A DNA stretch of 64,000 bases from Leptobrachium leishanense (GCA_009667805.1 CM019065.1:150200101-150264100), one strand, 5' to 3'. Counted from the first letter of the stretch, positions 1 to 14,149 are shown. Program-made: numbers and translations. Notes: a model not told the origin generated them from the sequence alone.

Positions 1-440
1 ATTTTTTTGTAACAGCCCTCTTTATTATCATTCCCTGGACCTCCTGTGAAAATTTCAGACATTTTCGCTCAGTAGTTTCTTTGCAAACAGCGTTTCTTTT
101 TCCCAGATTCATACAAATGGTTTTTCTAATTTATTCACCTCCCTCTGTCTGCGTCACAGCTGCTTCGGCTCTGTGTGATTCGGCTCATGTTCGGCTCATG
201 TTCGGCTCCTGTTCGTCTTTTTCAAAGGTTAATCCAGATGTTTTTGCTTGTTTTCAGCGTGCATTCGGTTAGTTTTCGGTGAGTTTGCGGCAGCTTTTCC
301 CTGCAATTCGGGGACCCTGTGGTGTTTGCTGAATACACCGCAGGGTCACCGAAATGCAATCGGCAAAAGGAACCGAATTGAAGAGAACGAAAAGTCACCG
401 AACGTGCGGTGACTTTTCGAATCTCTTTGGATAACCCTGT
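1..440. mobile_element. Non-autonomous TIR element, right-hand part
   Basis: The stretch from the window edge matches the right half of the element at 52528-53202: the same phrase near AACAGCCCT, the same TTTGCAAACAGCGTTTC block, and the same ending in GTGACTTTTCG then TTTGGATAACCCTGT. The left end lies outside the window. It contains GTTCGGCTC repeats around 180-205. No transposase is visible. Confidence 0.65.
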
Positions 441-678
441 ATGTATAAAACACTGACCTTGCTCCCAGCGTGGGAAATGAGCAGGTGAGTAATGGCAGAG
501 GTATTGCGCATTTTATACGTGACAAATGGACAATGCCATCTCTTTGGAACTAAAAATAAATAAATAAAAAATTTTTTCTTTTCTTTTAGATTTTACATGG
601 TTAGGTTTGGTATTAATGCAAAGGCCAGACTCTGCCCTGTCCAATGACACCTCACTTCACCTTGTGAGGTGTAAAGAT
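441..678. repeat. Dispersed repeat unit, left half (host of the hAT insertion)
   Basis: This stretch resembles 12290-12600 and 51530-51930, sharing a GCGTGGGAAATGA-like block, an AAGGCCAGACTCTGCCC hairpin core and CCAATGACACCTC. The hAT element at 679 splits the unit, which resumes at 12183. No coding potential is seen. Confidence 0.6.
671..678. repeat. 8-bp target-site duplication of the hAT element (left)
   Basis: GTAAAGAT lies directly before the terminal TAGGGATGAGC and is repeated exactly at 12183-12190. An 8-bp duplication is the hAT hallmark. Confidence 0.92.
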
Positions 679-1087
679 TAGGGATGAGCTGTTCAGTTCG
701 GACGTTTCGGAGTTCGGACAGAACTTAGCCTGTTCTTTCTGTTCGCGAACTCCGAACATTTCCAGGTGTTCGCCGCATGTTCGACCACAATGCACCACAA
801 TGCCCCACAATGCACTTTTACACTGGCCTGAAGCTCGTAATTGGCTACAGCCTTGCACCTGACCACAGGTCTGGTGCAAGACAGGTTCAACAGTATGCCA
901 ATCACGGCTCAGAGTCCTGATTGGGCAATTTTGCCAAATCATGGGCTCACAGAGCTAAATCCCGCAGCACACTATATAAGGTTTCCACGCACTGCTTCAG
1001 CATGCATTTGAGAGGAGATTTCATAGGAGATTGTTGTTGTGTGTTCTTACTGCCGGTCTGCCACGCTACTGGGGGGGTCTCATTTCT
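679..1087 (+). other. hAT 5' subterminal region
   Basis: TTCGG/CCGAA motifs are dense between 695 and 785, as expected of subterminal transposase-binding repeats in hAT elements. The remainder to 1087 is single copy in this window, with no ORF that I would call coding. Confidence 0.55.
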
Positions 1088-1885
1088 ATCTGGGAATTGA
1101 GGTGATGTGTGTCTTGTCACTGCCAGCAAGTATTTTGGGGGTCACTAATTTCTACAAAACATTTGGGAATTGAGGTGATCTGTGTCTTGTCACACAGCCA
1201 GTGCCACGCAGTATTTTGGGGGTTACAAATTTCTACAAAATATTTGGGAATTGAGGTGATCTGTGTCTTGTCACACAGCCAGTACCACGCAGTATTTTGG
1301 GGGTCACTAATTTCTACAAAACATTTGGGAATTGAGGTGATCTTCTGTGTCTTGTCACTGCCAGCAAGTATTTTGGGGGTCACTAATTTCTACAAAACAT
1401 TTGGGAATTGAGGTGATCTTCTGTGTCTTGTCACTGCCAGCAAGTAATTTGGGGGTCACTAATTTCTACAAAACATTTGGGAATTGAGGTGATCTGTGTC
1501 TTGTCACACAGCCAGTGCCACGCAGTATTTTGGGGGTCACAAATCTCTACAAAATATTTGGGAATTGAGGTGATCTTCTGTGTCTTGTCAATGCCAGCAA
1601 GTATTTTGGGGGTCACTAATTTCTACAAAACATTTGGGAATTGAGGTGATCTGTGTCTTGTCACACAGCCAGTACCACACAGTATTTTGGGGGTCACTAA
1701 TTTCTACAAAACATTTGGGAATTGAGGTGATCTTCTGTGTCTTGTCACTGCCAGCAAGTATTTTGGGGGTCACTAATTTCTACAAAACATTTGGTAATTG
1801 AGGTGATCTCTGTCTTGTCACACAGCCAGTGCCACGCAGTATTTTGGGGGTCACAAATCTCTACAAAATATTTGGGAATTGTTAT
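1088..1885 (+). repeat. Tandem array of alternating ~76- and ~81-bp units
   Basis: About ten units share GGGAATTGAGGTGATC, TGTGTCTTGTCA, GTATTTTGGGGGTCAC and TTCTACAAAA. Two variants are interleaved: one reads CTGCCAGCAAG in the middle, the other CACAGCCAGTGCCACGCAG. Short ORFs on both strands are by-products of the repeat. Confidence 0.9.
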
Positions 1886-4800
1886 AATCCGTGTGTTCTC
1901 ACTGTCTGCCACCCATCAGGGAGTCTCACTGATTTATAGGAGGTTTCTGAGATTTGTAATCTGTGGCTTCTCACTGTCACCCATCAGGGGGTCACACTGA
2001 TTTATAGGAGGTTTCTGAGATTTGTAATCTGTGGCTTCTCACTGCCACCCATCAGGGGTTCACACTGATTTATAGGAGGTTTCTGAGATTTGTAATCTGT
2101 GGCTTCTCACTGCCACCCATCAGGGGGTCCCACATACTTCTATCAGATTTATGCGAATTGTAATCTGTGGCTTCTCACTGCCACCCGTCAAGGGGTCACA
2201 CTGATTTATAGGAGGTTTCTGAGACTTGTAATCTGTGGCTTCTCACTGCCACCCATCAGGGGGTCACACTGATTTATAGGTTTCTGAGATTTGCAATCTG
2301 TGGCTTCCACTGCCACCCATCAAGGGGTCTCACTGATTTATAGGAGGTTTCTGAGACTTGTAATCTGTGGCTTCTCACTGCCACCCATCAGGGGGTCACA
2401 CTGATTTATAGGAGGTTTCTGAGATTTGTAATCTGTGGCTTATCACTGCCACCCATCAAGGGGTCACACTGATTTATAGGTTTCTGAGACTTGTAATCTG
2501 TGGCTTCTCACTGCCACCCATCAGGGGGTCCCACATACTTCTAGCAGATTTATGCGAATTGTAATCTGTGGCTTCTCACTGCCACCCATCAGGGGTTCAC
2601 ACTGATTTATAGGAGGTTTCTGAGATTTGTAATCTGTGGCTTCTCACTGCCACCCATCAGGGGGTCCCACATACTTCTATCAGATTTATGCGAATTGTAA
2701 TCTGTTGCTTCTCACTGCCACCCATCAAGGGGTCTCACTGATTTATAGGAGGTTTCTGAGATTTGTAATCTGTGGCTTCTCACTGCCACCCATCAGGGGG
2801 TCCCACATACTTCTAGCAGATTTATGCGAATTGTAATCTGTGGCTTCTCACTGCCACCCATCAAGGGGTCTCACTGATTTATAGGAGGTTTCTGAGATTT
2901 GTAATCTGTGGCTTCTCACTGCCACCCATCAAGGGGTCTCACTGATTTCTAGGAAGTTTCTGAGACTTGTAATCTGTGGCTTCTCACTGCCACCCATCAG
3001 GGGGTCACACTGATTTATAGGAGGTTTCTGAGATTTGTAATCTGTGGCTTCTCACTGCCACCCATCAGGGGTTCCCACATACTTCTAGCAGATTTATGCG
3101 AATTGTAATCTGTGGCTTCTCACTGCCACCCGTCAGGGGGTCACACTGATTTATAGGAGGTTTCTGAGACTTGTAATCTGTGGCTTCTCACTGCCATCCA
3201 TCAGGGGGTCACACTGATTTATAGGAGGTTTCTGAGATTTGTAATCTGTGGCTTCCCACTGCCACCCATCAGGGGGTCCCACATACTTCTATCAGATTTA
3301 TGCGAATTGTAATCTGTGGCTTCTCACTGCCACCCATCAGGGGGCCACACTGATTTATAGGAGCTTTCTGAGATTTGTAATCTGTGGCTTCTCACTGCCA
3401 CCCATCAAGGGGTCACACGGATTTATAGGAGGTTTCTGAGATTTGTAATCTGTTGCTTCTCACTGCCACCCATCAAGAGGTCACACTGATTTATAGGAGG
3501 TTTATGAGATTTATAATCTGTGGCTTCTCACTGCCACCCATCAAGGGGGTCTCACTGATTTATAGGAGGTTTCTGAGACTTGTAATCTGTGGCTTCTCAC
3601 TGCCACCCATCAGGGGGTCACACTGATTTATAGGAGGTTTCTGAGATTTGTAATCTGTGGCTTCTCACTGCCACCCATCAAGGGGTCACACTGATTTATA
3701 GGTTTCTGAGACTTGTAATCTGTGGCTTCTCACTGCCACCCATCAGGGGGTCCCACATACTTCTAGCAGATTTATGCGAATTGTAATCTGTGGCTTCTCA
3801 CTGCCACCCATCAAGGGGTCTCACTGATTTATAGGAGGTTTCTGAGACTTGTAATCTGTGGCTTCTCACTGCCACCCATCAGGGGGTCACACTGATTTAT
3901 AGGAGGTTTCTGAGATTTGTAATCTGTGGCTTCTTACTGCCACCCATCAAGGGGTCTCACTGATTTATAGGAGGTTTCTGAGATTTGTAGTCTGTGGCTT
4001 CTCACTGCCACCCATCACGGGGTCCCACATACTTCTAGCAGATTTATGCGAATTGTAATCTGTGGCTTCTCACTGCTACCCATCAAGGGGTCTCACTGAT
4101 TTATAGGAGGTTTCTGAGATTTGTAATCTGTGGCTTCTCACTGCCACCCATCAAGGGGTCTCACTGATCTATAGGAGGTTTCTGAGATTTGTAATCTGTG
4201 ACTTCTCACTGCCACCCATCAGGGGGTCACATTGATTTATAGGAGGTTTCTGAGATTTGTAATCTGTGGCTTCTCACTGCCACCCATCAAGGGGTCACAC
4301 TGATTTATAGGTTTCTGAGATTTGTAATCTGTGGCTTCTCACTGCCACCCATCAAGGGGTCACACTGATTTATAGGAGGTTTCTGAGATTTGTAATCTGT
4401 GGCTTCTCACTGCCACCCATCAAGGGGTCTCACTGATTTATAGGAGGTTTCTGATATTTGTAATCTGTGGCTTCTCACTGCCACCCATCAAGGGGTCTCA
4501 CTGATTTATAGGAGGTTTTTGAGATTTGTAATCTGTGGCTTCTCACTGCCACCCATCAAGGGGTCTCACTGATTTATAGGAGGTTTCTGAGATTTGTAAT
4601 CTGTTGCTTCTCATTGCCACCCATCAAGGGGTCACACTGATTTATAGGAGGTTTCTGAGATTTGTAATCTGTGGCTTCTCACTGCCACCCATCAAGGGGT
4701 CTCACTGATTTATAGGAGGTTTCTGAGATTTGTAATCTGTGGCTTCTCACTGCCACCCATCATGGGGTCTCACTGATTTATAGGAGGTTTCTGAGACTTG

Positions 4801-5335
4801 TAATCTGTGGCTTCTCACGGTCACAATGATTTATAGGAGGTTTCTGAGATTTGTAATCTGTGGCTTCTCACTGCCACCCATCAAGGGGTCACACTGATTT
4901 ATAGGAGGTTTCTGAGATTTGTAATCTGTGGCTTCTCACTGCCACCCATCAAGGGGTCTCACTGATTTATAGGAGGTTTCTGAGATTTGTAATCTGTGGC
5001 TTCTCACTGCCACCCATCAAGGGGTCTCACTGATTTATAGGAGGTTTTTGAGATTTGTAATCTGTGGCTTCTCACTGCCACCCATCAAGGGGTCTCACTG
5101 ATTTATAGGAGGTTTCTGAGATTTGTAATCTGTTGCTTCTCACTGCCACCCATCAAGGGGTCACATAGATTTATAGGAGGTTTCAGAGATTTGTAATCTG
5201 TCTTCTCACTGCCACCCATCAAGGGGTCTCACTGATTTATAAGAGGTTTCTGAGATTTGTAATCTGTGGCTTCTCACTGCCACCCATCAGGGGGTCACAC
5301 TGATTTATAAAAGGGAATTGTAATCTGTCTTGTCA
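1886..5335 (+). repeat. Minisatellite, ~68-bp unit, about 50 copies
   Basis: The unit contains TTTGTAATCTGTGGCTTCTC, ACTGCCACCCATCA and GGGGTC. Two forms are mixed. The common one continues ACTGATTTATAGGAGGTTTCT. The rarer one continues CATACTTCTAGCAGATTTAT then GCGAATTG. Units are highly similar throughout and degrade only past about 5290. The array fills most of the 5' part of the hAT element. Confidence 0.93.
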
Positions 5336-5452
5336 CTGGCTGCCAGCTTTCAGGGTGTCTCACTGAGTTATACCAGAGTTCTGTAAATCTTTAATCTTTA
5401 TACCAGAGTTGAATCAGAGTTCTGTATATATTTAATCTATATATCACTCACC

Positions 5453-8400
5453 ATGTCTGAAAGAACAAAAAGGACAGGCAGACACTCCCAGACACAGATA
5501 AGAGGGCAAGCAGCCCCTGTGTCGGGAGGCTGTGCCTCTGGTCGTGGTGGACGTGGTGCATCCTCTGCAGGGGCAAGCTTGTCCTTTCTAACTGGTGCTG
5601 GCCATCTTCTTAAGCAGCAGCAACATACAGAGGATTTGGTGGATTGGCTAACCAGGCCATCCTCATCCTCCGAGTCCTCTGCCAGCCAGGCTTGTAGTGC
5701 TTTACAGTCCACCTCAGCTGCCAAAGCATCTAATGCAGCCTCCATGTCCACAGCTACTCCTGCCGTAGCCTCGCTATCACACACGGAGGAGTCAGCTGAA
5801 TTGTTTGACTACAATGACAATGACATGCTGCTTGAGGATGCGCAGCAAGTACAGTGCTCTGATTCAATCTCTGAGGTTGAGGAAGGGAGTATAATCAACC
5901 TAGAGGAAGGGGGTACCAGTGATGACACACATATAACTGGCACTCATGTTGCCCCAGCAGCTGCAGCATACTGCCAAGTTGGCTCCAGTGACGAGGAGAT
6001 GGGGGTGAAGATGACATTGATAATGAGGTCACTGACTCCACCTGGGTGCCAGATCGAACAGAGGAATCAAGTGAGGAGGAGGGGGAGGAGGAGGCACAAC
6101 AAACACAAGGCACAACATCCTCTATGACCAACAGTAGCACTAGCCAGTCCAAGGCATCAGATGTCAGAGCTGCTCCGGGGCAGAGCACTGTTGTCTCAAA
6201 GCACACATGCAGGAACTCTGCTGTCTGAGAGTTCTTTAAGAAATGTGCAGCAGAGCGCACCGTTGCTATTTGTAATCTATGTCAGATGAGGCTGAAGCAT
6301 GGGAAAGACACCGGACACTTGGGTACCACGTGCTTGAGGCGACATATGAACACCTGCCACACATCCCGTTGGCACAAAACTTTGCGTAGGTCCTCCTCCT
6401 CCTCATCTGTCTCTACCCCCACTGTATGTCCTGCCATGTCATTGCCTACAACCTCCACCGACAGGGATGATGCTACAGTAATGGATGTACCAGGTCCTTC
6501 CTCACAATGTGACATCATCACATCAGCTGAAGATTTACGCAGTCAGGTTACGTTGCCGCAGCTGCTGCAGCGTAAGAAAAAATATAGTCCCAACCATCCC
6601 CAAGCACAGCGTCTAAATGCCAGCTTAGCAAAATTACTCGCATTGCAGCTGCTGCCTTTCCAGCTGGTGGACTCTGCTCCCTTCCGTGAATTTGCTGAAT
6701 GTGCTGTACCACAGTGGCAATTTCCAAAACGCCATTTCTTTTCACGGGAGGCCATTCCAGCACTATACCAGCATGTGGAAGACAATGTTATGGAGTCATT
6801 GGGAAAGGCAGTCAGCAGCAAGGTGCATGTGACTTTAGACACGTGGTCCAGCAAGCATGGACAGAGCGTTACATTTCCTTCACGGCACACTGGGTAACTC
6901 TGATTGCAGCTGGGAGGGATCCAAGACGGGGCTCTGTGCTGGAGCTTGTTCATCCACCACGCCTCCAGAAAGCTGCTTGTATGAGGTCTGTCTGCTCCTC
7001 CACCTCTCCCTCTTCCTCCTCCTCCTCCTCCTCCTTCTCTATCTCTGGCGAAGTGTCAGTTAAACCGACGCCTGACAGGGTCTACACAATGGCTCAAGCA
7101 AAAAGAAGCCATACTGTGCTTGAGCTGGTTTGTTTAGCGGACAGGAGCCACACCGGGCCAGAGATTCTGTCAGCTCTGCAGGGCCAGGTGCAGAAATGGT
7201 TAACACCATGCCAGCTTCAGCTGGGAATGATCGTCTGTGATAATGGCAGCAACCTTCTCTCCGCCCTACGCAAGGGTAAATTGACGCATGTACCATGCCT
7301 AGCACACGTCCTAAATCTAGTGGTACAGCGTTTCCTAACCAAGTACCCAGGGCTGCCAGAGCTTCTCAGCCAGGCCAGAAAAGTCTGCAGCTACTTCAGA
7401 CGGTCATTCCCAGCAAGCGTTCGCCTGGCAGAAATTCAAAGAGAATTCCACCTTCCCACAAACCGTCTGATCTGTGACATGCCCACCAGGTGGAACTCGA
7501 CATTAGCAATGCTGCAGTGTCTGCACAAGCAGCAGAGGGCCATCAACGAGTACCTGTGTGAGTATGGCACAAGGACAGGTTCAGGTCAACTTGTTCCCCC
7601 CCACAGTGGCTGATGATCAAGGATGCATGCACTGTACTGTACCATTTGAGGAGGCAACGAGGATGGTGAGCAGGGACAGTGCATGCATCAGTGACACAAT
7701 TCCTTTAGTGTTCCTGCTGGAGCACACTCTGCGGGGAATTATAGATGTGGCTCTAGAGGCAGAGCAGCGGGAGGAAGAGGAGGCCTTCTCTAGCTCTCAA
7801 GGCCCCAGTCTTTCCGCAGACAGCATTCCAGCGGGTCCTACTCAGATCAGACAGGAGGAGGAGATGGAGGAGGAATATTTAAGTAGTGGGGGCATTGAAG
7901 GTGGGGATTCCTCAAGGGAGGGTTTCGTGTGCCCAGAAACACAAGGGCTAGTGCGTGGCTGGGAGGAGGAAGTGCACGATGGGGTCATCCTCATTGACCA
8001 GGAAGACTCGCAAGCTAATGCCACCTCCAACCTACGCTGCATGGGCTCCCTTATAATGCAAAGCCTGCTAAAGGACCCCAGGATTCGTGCTATCAAGGAG
8101 AGGGATCATTACTGGTTGGCAACCCTTCTTGATCCACGATACAAGGGTAAAGTTGCAGAGCTCATCCTGCCCGCACAGAGGGAGCACAGGATGAAAAAAC
8201 TTGAGGACGCTCTAAAGCGACACTTGTGTAAACACCTTTCCAGGCACTGGTAGGTTACCAAGTGATGACACACGTGCTTCTGAGGCTGCGGATGATCAGA
8301 GGAATAGTGGTGAAGGCCAGGGCCGCTTGACTGATGTATTTTTCAATTTTTTTAGTCCACGATGCCCAGGGACGTCAAATGTAGGCACCCATTGCCAGCG

Positions 8401-8710
8401 TCTTCACCATATGGTGCAGGACTACCTAGGGGCAAGGGCAGACCTGGATACCTTTCCAGCAGATGATCCACTGGCTTACTGGGTGTTGAGATTGGATCAC
8501 TGGCCAGAACTTAGCCAATATGCTATGCAGCTACTAGGTTGTCCTTCATCTAGCGTGCTTTCTGAAAGGACGTTCAGTGCCGCTGGAGGTTTTGTCACAG
8601 ACAAAAGAGTGCGTCTGTCCACCGACTCTGTAGACCGGGTGACATTTATAAAAATGAATCAGTCCTGGATCAGCAGTTATCAATCCCCTGATGCTGACAT
8701 AACGGAATAG
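5453..8710 (+). pseudogene. hAT transposase with BED zinc finger, disrupted
   Basis: The start is ATG at 5453, opening an acidic, Ser-rich disordered N-terminus. A frameshift at a G-run near 6001 and an in-frame TGA at 6226 (where Trp would fit) precede a BED finger around 6229-6360, with CNLC and HMNTCH as metal-ligand pairs. The RNase H-like core follows: LDTWSS (first catalytic Asp, near 6838), CDNGSN (second, near 7237), CLAHVLNLVV and DMPTRWNST. LLDPRYKG appears near 8130. The C-terminal dimerisation region (8430-8690) contains DDPLAYW and SSSVLSERTFSAAGG. Further frame changes occur near 6866, 7590 and 8250. It would bind the element's ends and catalyse excision if intact, but it is not translatable as one protein. 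The family call is firm; the hAT subfamily is not determined. Confidence 0.9.
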
Positions 8711-8734
8711 ATCGGGGATGTCTTCTGCATTCAC

Positions 8735-9253
8735 AAAACCTCCAGCACTGAACTCTTGTACAATACCACAAAAGGGTTACGGTGTGAATGCACTTGCTGC
8801 CATTAAAGGCGCAATATTTGGCTGCACTGACGCCTGTGCCAGATTTATATCATTTTAATTTTTTGAACCGCAGGGTCCAACCCTGCACTCTTCCACAATA
8901 CCACAAAAGGGTTACAGTGTGAAGGCACTTGCTGCCATGAAAGGCACAATATTTGGCTGCACTGACGCCTGTGCCAGATTTATAACATTTAAATTTTTTG
9001 AACCGCAGGGTACAACCCTGCACTCTTCCACAATACCACAAAAGGGTTATGGTGTGAAGGCACTTGCTGCCATGAAAGGCGCAATATTTGGCTGCACTGA
9101 CGCCCGTGACAGATTTATATCATTTTAATTTTTTGAACCGCAGGGTCCAACCCTGCACTCTTCCACAATACCACAAAAGGGTTACGGTGTGAAGGCACTT
9201 GCTGCCATGAAAGGCGCAATTTATTGGCTGCAATGACGCCTGTGCCATATCTA
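8735..9253 (+). repeat. Tandem array, ~136-bp unit, left of the Tc1 insertion
   Basis: Nearly four units share TTGAACCGCAGGGTCCAACC, CACAATACCACAAAAGGGTTA, GCACTTGCTGCCATGAAAGG and TTGGCTGCACTGACGCC. The Tc1 insertion at 9254 cuts the last unit. Confidence 0.88.
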
Positions 9254-9605
9254 CAGTTGTGTTCAAAATTATTCAACCCCCAATGCTGTAAAGGGTTTTA
9301 GGGAATTTAGTGTACATTTGTAATTGTATTCAGAATGAAATCCTACAAGGACTTTTTAAAGAACCATATGCAACTAAAATGACATCAATTGGTTTTGTAA
9401 TACAGTAGTAAATGTTTCTTTTGTGAATTCTTCATTGACACAATTATTCAACCCCTTAAAGACTACCACTCTGAAGAACAGAGGTTCATTCAAGTGTTTT
9501 CAATCAGGTATTGAAAACACCTGTGGATGTCACGGAGCAGCAATAAAGCATAATAAGCACCAATTAGGCAGCTTTAAAATGACTGTGATACTCAGCTCCT
9601 TCTAG

Positions 9606-10616
<1,011 letters not shown>

Positions 10617-10619
<3 letters not shown>

Positions 10620-10641
10620 TACAACATCTTTTACAGTTATA
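10617..10641. other. Micro-inversion relative to the second Tc1 copy
   Basis: Between CTGT and AGTACTAAG this copy reads TAGTACAACATC and onward to TTATA. The copy at 12625-13039 has the reverse complement in the same place (one base longer), while both flanks align directly. Confidence 0.88.
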
Positions 10642-10869
10642 AGTACTAAGATTGAATGTCACTTGGGGGTTGAATAAAACGGATAATGATGTGAGCACAG
10701 AAAAGACATTTGTGGTTATTTCATTATAAATGTTATGTTATATTTGTCTGACCTACACGTGCCTCTTTGATTTAATTGTAAGCAAGATGACTGAATGATC
10801 AAAATCAATGTCAAACTGGCCAAAACACTCAATTTCAGTGGGGGTTGAATAATTTTGAACACAACTGTA

Positions 10870-11640
10870 TATCATTTAAATTTTTTGAACCGCAGGGTCC
10901 AACCCTGCACTCTTCAACAATACTACAGAGGGGTTACTGTATGATAGTATTTGCTGGCAGTCTGGCACCAAAAGCACAATATCTGGGTGCACTGACTCCT
11001 TTACCAGATTCATATCTTTTTAATGTAGGACCACATGGTCCACTCCTGCATTCTTCCACAATACCACAGAGGGGTTACTGTATGATAGTATTTGCTGGCA
11101 GTCTGGCACCAAAAGCACAATATCTGGGTGCACTGACTCCTTTACCAGATTCATATCTTTTTAATGTAGGACCACATGGTCCACTCCTGCATTCTTCCAC
11201 AATACCACAGAGGGGTTACTGTATGAATGCACTTGCTGGCCTGGCAGTCTGGCACCAAAGGCACAATATCTGGGTGCACTGACGCCTTGACCAGAATCAT
11301 ATCTTTTTAATATAGGACCACATGGCCCACCCCTGCATTCTTCCACAATACTACAGAGGGGTTACTCTATGAAAGTACTTGCTGGCCTGGCAGTCTGGCA
11401 CCAAAAGCACAATATCTGGGTGCACTGACGCCTTTACCAAATTCATATCTTTTTAATATAGGACCGCAAGGTCCACCCCTGCATTCTTCCACAATACTAC
11501 AGAGGGGATACTGTATGATAGTACTTGCAGGCCTGGCACCAAAAGCACAATAATTGGGTGCACTGCCACTGACGCCTGTATCAGATTCATATCCTCAGAG
11601 GGGTTACGGTGTGACGGCACTGTTGCCGACGCTAAAGGCC
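10870..11640 (+). repeat. Tandem array, ~139-bp unit, right of the Tc1 insertion
   Basis: About five units carry TAGGACCACATGGTCCACTC, TTCTTCCACAATACCACAG, GAGGGGTTACTGTATGA and AAAGCACAATATCTGGGTGC. They are diverged versions of the 8735-9253 unit, so one original array was split by the Tc1 element and shows a gradient of divergence. Confidence 0.87.
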
Positions 11641-12182
11641 CAATTTTAAAGCACCTATTGTTACTTTCATCCAAAGCCTGCATATGTTTCACAATAATTT
11701 AGCCAAAAAATCACTAAACTTTTTCTGCGTGTCCGAAAATGTCTCCTCTTTTCATACAGACTGCCGCCCAAGCAGTTGTTTATGGATAGATTAAAGGAAA
11801 AGCATTTACCGTCTTTTGAAACGTAATTTTTTGTTTTTAAGAGTTTCTATACATCCTAGAAATCTGCCACTTCAGGGGCAGGTTATGGGGACCTCCTAGG
11901 CACGATATTTGAAGGAATTTTTATTTTTAACCCTTATTTCATGGAAAACTCACTGTCCCTTTTAAAAAGTTTTTTTTTTAAAACTTTTTGTCCTTGTTTC
12001 CTGTCCCCCAGGGCACTACCCGGACCCCCATACACCTTTTATGGCAAATATCTAGCATATCTAAAAACCAAATATTCAGCCCCATTGACTTGTATTGAGT
12101 TCGAGTTCGGGTTAGGATTCGAACATTTGGAAAGTTCGGGTTCGAATACGAACCGAACTCGGGCGTGTTCGGCTCATCCCTA
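11641..12182 (+). other. hAT 3' subterminal region
   Basis: Unique sequence leads to a terminal zone (12105-12182) rich in TTCGGGTTCGAA-like motifs and ends in GGCTCATCCCTA. No gene is seen. Confidence 0.6.
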
Positions 12183-12190
12183 GTAAAGAT
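12183..12190. repeat. 8-bp target-site duplication of the hAT element (right)
   Basis: GTAAAGAT is identical to 671-678 and is followed by TAGTGACGCAGGGG, the continuation of the interrupted repeat. Confidence 0.92.
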
Positions 12191-12624
12191 TAGTGACGCA
12201 GGGGTCCAAAGTTCCCGTAGTGCTCTTCGCTGCAGTGTGGCGGATTAGGTTTTTGATGTAACACTTTGTAACATTGGATTGTACCATCTCCCATCACCGC
12301 CACACTTGTTGGTGACATGAGAAATGTGATGATTAGCTAGTGCAGCATCATTGTTTACTTTATAATTGAAAAGTGATAAATATTACTGTTGGAAAGAAAA
12401 AGGAAAATTTATTTTGTTTATTTAAACCCTGGTCATGTTTGGTATCATTGGAAAGGCCATACCTCATTTGACCCTGTAGCTGTGGAGTTGGAGATACAGG
12501 GGTCAAAATGCAGACATAGTTTTCCTTTCTCTGGGCCTATTCTGAGGCATGGGCCTGGAGCTGCTGCTCCATCTGCCCCTATGTTAATCTGGCCCTGCTT
12601 TTCAGGCAATCTCCCGGCATTCAA
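12191..12624. repeat. Dispersed repeat: right half of the split unit plus a second unit
   Basis: Contains CAGGGGTCCAAAG, then another unit with CATTGTTTACTTTATAATT (12350), GGTATCATTGGAAAGGCC (12441) and GGAGATACAGGGGTC (12490). The same order recurs at 51530-51930. Confidence 0.6.
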
Positions 12625-13039
12625 GTCACCTGACTTAAATCCGAATGAGAACCTCTGGTGGGACTTAAAGAAAGCAGTTGCAGTGCGCAAGCCTAAGAAT
12701 GTGACTGAACTGGAGGCTTTTGCCCATGACGAATGGGCGAAGATACCCGTAGATCGCTGCAAGACACTTGTGTCAAGCTATGCTTCACGTTTAAAATCTG
12801 TTATAACTGTAAAAGGATGTTGTACTAAGTACTAAGATTGAATGTCACTTGGGGGTTGAATAAAACTGATAATGAAGTCATTTGTGGTTATTTCATTATA
12901 AATGTTATGTTATATTTGTCTGACCTACACGTGCCTCTTTGATTTAATTGTAAGCAAGATGACTGAATGATCAAAATCAATGTCAAACTGGCCAAAACAC
13001 TCAATTTCAGTGGGGGTTGAATAATTTTGAACACAACTG
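12625..13039 (+). mobile_element. Tc1/mariner 3' fragment
   Basis: Starts inside the transposase gene at the equivalent of the SPDLNP motif, runs through the stop codon and ends at the terminal CACAACTG followed by TA (13040-13041). Its coding end is undisturbed and ends GCCTKY, unlike the copy at 9254-10867. The 5' three-quarters is missing. Confidence 0.92.
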
Positions 13040-13296
13040 TATCTGCATGGCGCAGAGTTTCTGCTTACCGTGTGTGAGTCCAGAGGTAGCCGGTATTATA
13101 AATTCCCTCAATGCCAAATCTGTATATCCAAGTCATGTTTGTCCAAATGATTTCCCACTGTTCTAAATCATGTTCATTCTGTGACATGCACTTAGTAATG
13201 TCACTTTGCTACATTTATTATGTCTCGGTGTTTATAGTAAACAGAGAAAATACATTTGATGTGTATTAGGTGGGGATCTGAAATGAATAGACAGCA

Positions 13297-13428
13297 GGGG
13301 CCCTATTCCAAGATTGGTACAAACTTAACCATAGCTGGTGTAAACTTAACAACTCCATAGACTTCAATGGCTCTGGTAAAATTACAACAACTCTGGTTAA
13401 TTTACCACCAACCTTGGAATAGGGCCCC
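13297..13428. mobile_element. Palindromic MITE, 132 bp
   Basis: The left end GGGGCCCTATTCCAAG is mirrored by CTTGGAATAGGGCCCC at the right, and the arms continue with AACTTAACCA/TGGTTAATTT-type complementarity. A related foldback unit lies at 56654-56778. Far too short to code for anything. Confidence 0.82.
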
Positions 13429-14149
13429 AGATATCTAAAACTATAACGATGGCTCCTCACCTTTCTTGGACAAGGGCTGAAGTCTCCCAGACAAACTAAC
13501 TTGTTTTCAGCTTTTAATAGACAGTTTTAAACTTCATAAGAGTTATTCACTAAACTCTGGATTTTCACAATATTATTATTATTTTTTTTATATTCAAATT
13601 TTTTATTTTGAAAACAAGTCATCAATATAAGAAACACAAATAATAAATATCAATAGCCAGCAAGGTTCAGCAAGGGGAGCAAAAATAAGGGGAACGGGGG
13701 GGTGACACTCAATCCGACAGAAATCCGCAATAGCAGGGAGGCGGCGGAATCAGCAGGTAAACAGCAGACTGGGCACCTGTGAGGCAAAAGTAAAAACAGT
13801 GGGAGGATGAGGGGAACAAAAAATATGAGAGGGGCAAGGGACCGCCTGTGAAAAACTGGCATCCCTGGCTCACTTCAGGAATCCCTGTGGGGAATTGGAG
13901 GCCACGGGAGATGCCATATGGCCAGGTGATCTGGGGCCAGAGGAAGCGGGCAGAGCCCTGGTATCCACTCCAATGGCTCCCCAGAGCCATCCAACGTCCC
14001 ACACAAAAATAAATAAATAAAGGGGTGGGGCAGGTGCCCAAACAAACGCAGGACCACCTCCCAGGCATGTACAATCAGATCTGCAAAAGAGTGTCCACAA
14101 TAAAAGGGGGGGGGCGGGTTCTCCAAAAAGTGTCTCAGAGTAGTCATAG

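Noticed and set aside
1109..3439. Many 60-100-codon ORFs on both strands
   Set aside because: They repeat the same peptide with the tandem unit and are by-products of the arrays.
1886..5335. CRISPR-like regular array
   Set aside because: Units are contiguous 68-bp repeats without unique spacers, in vertebrate transposon DNA.
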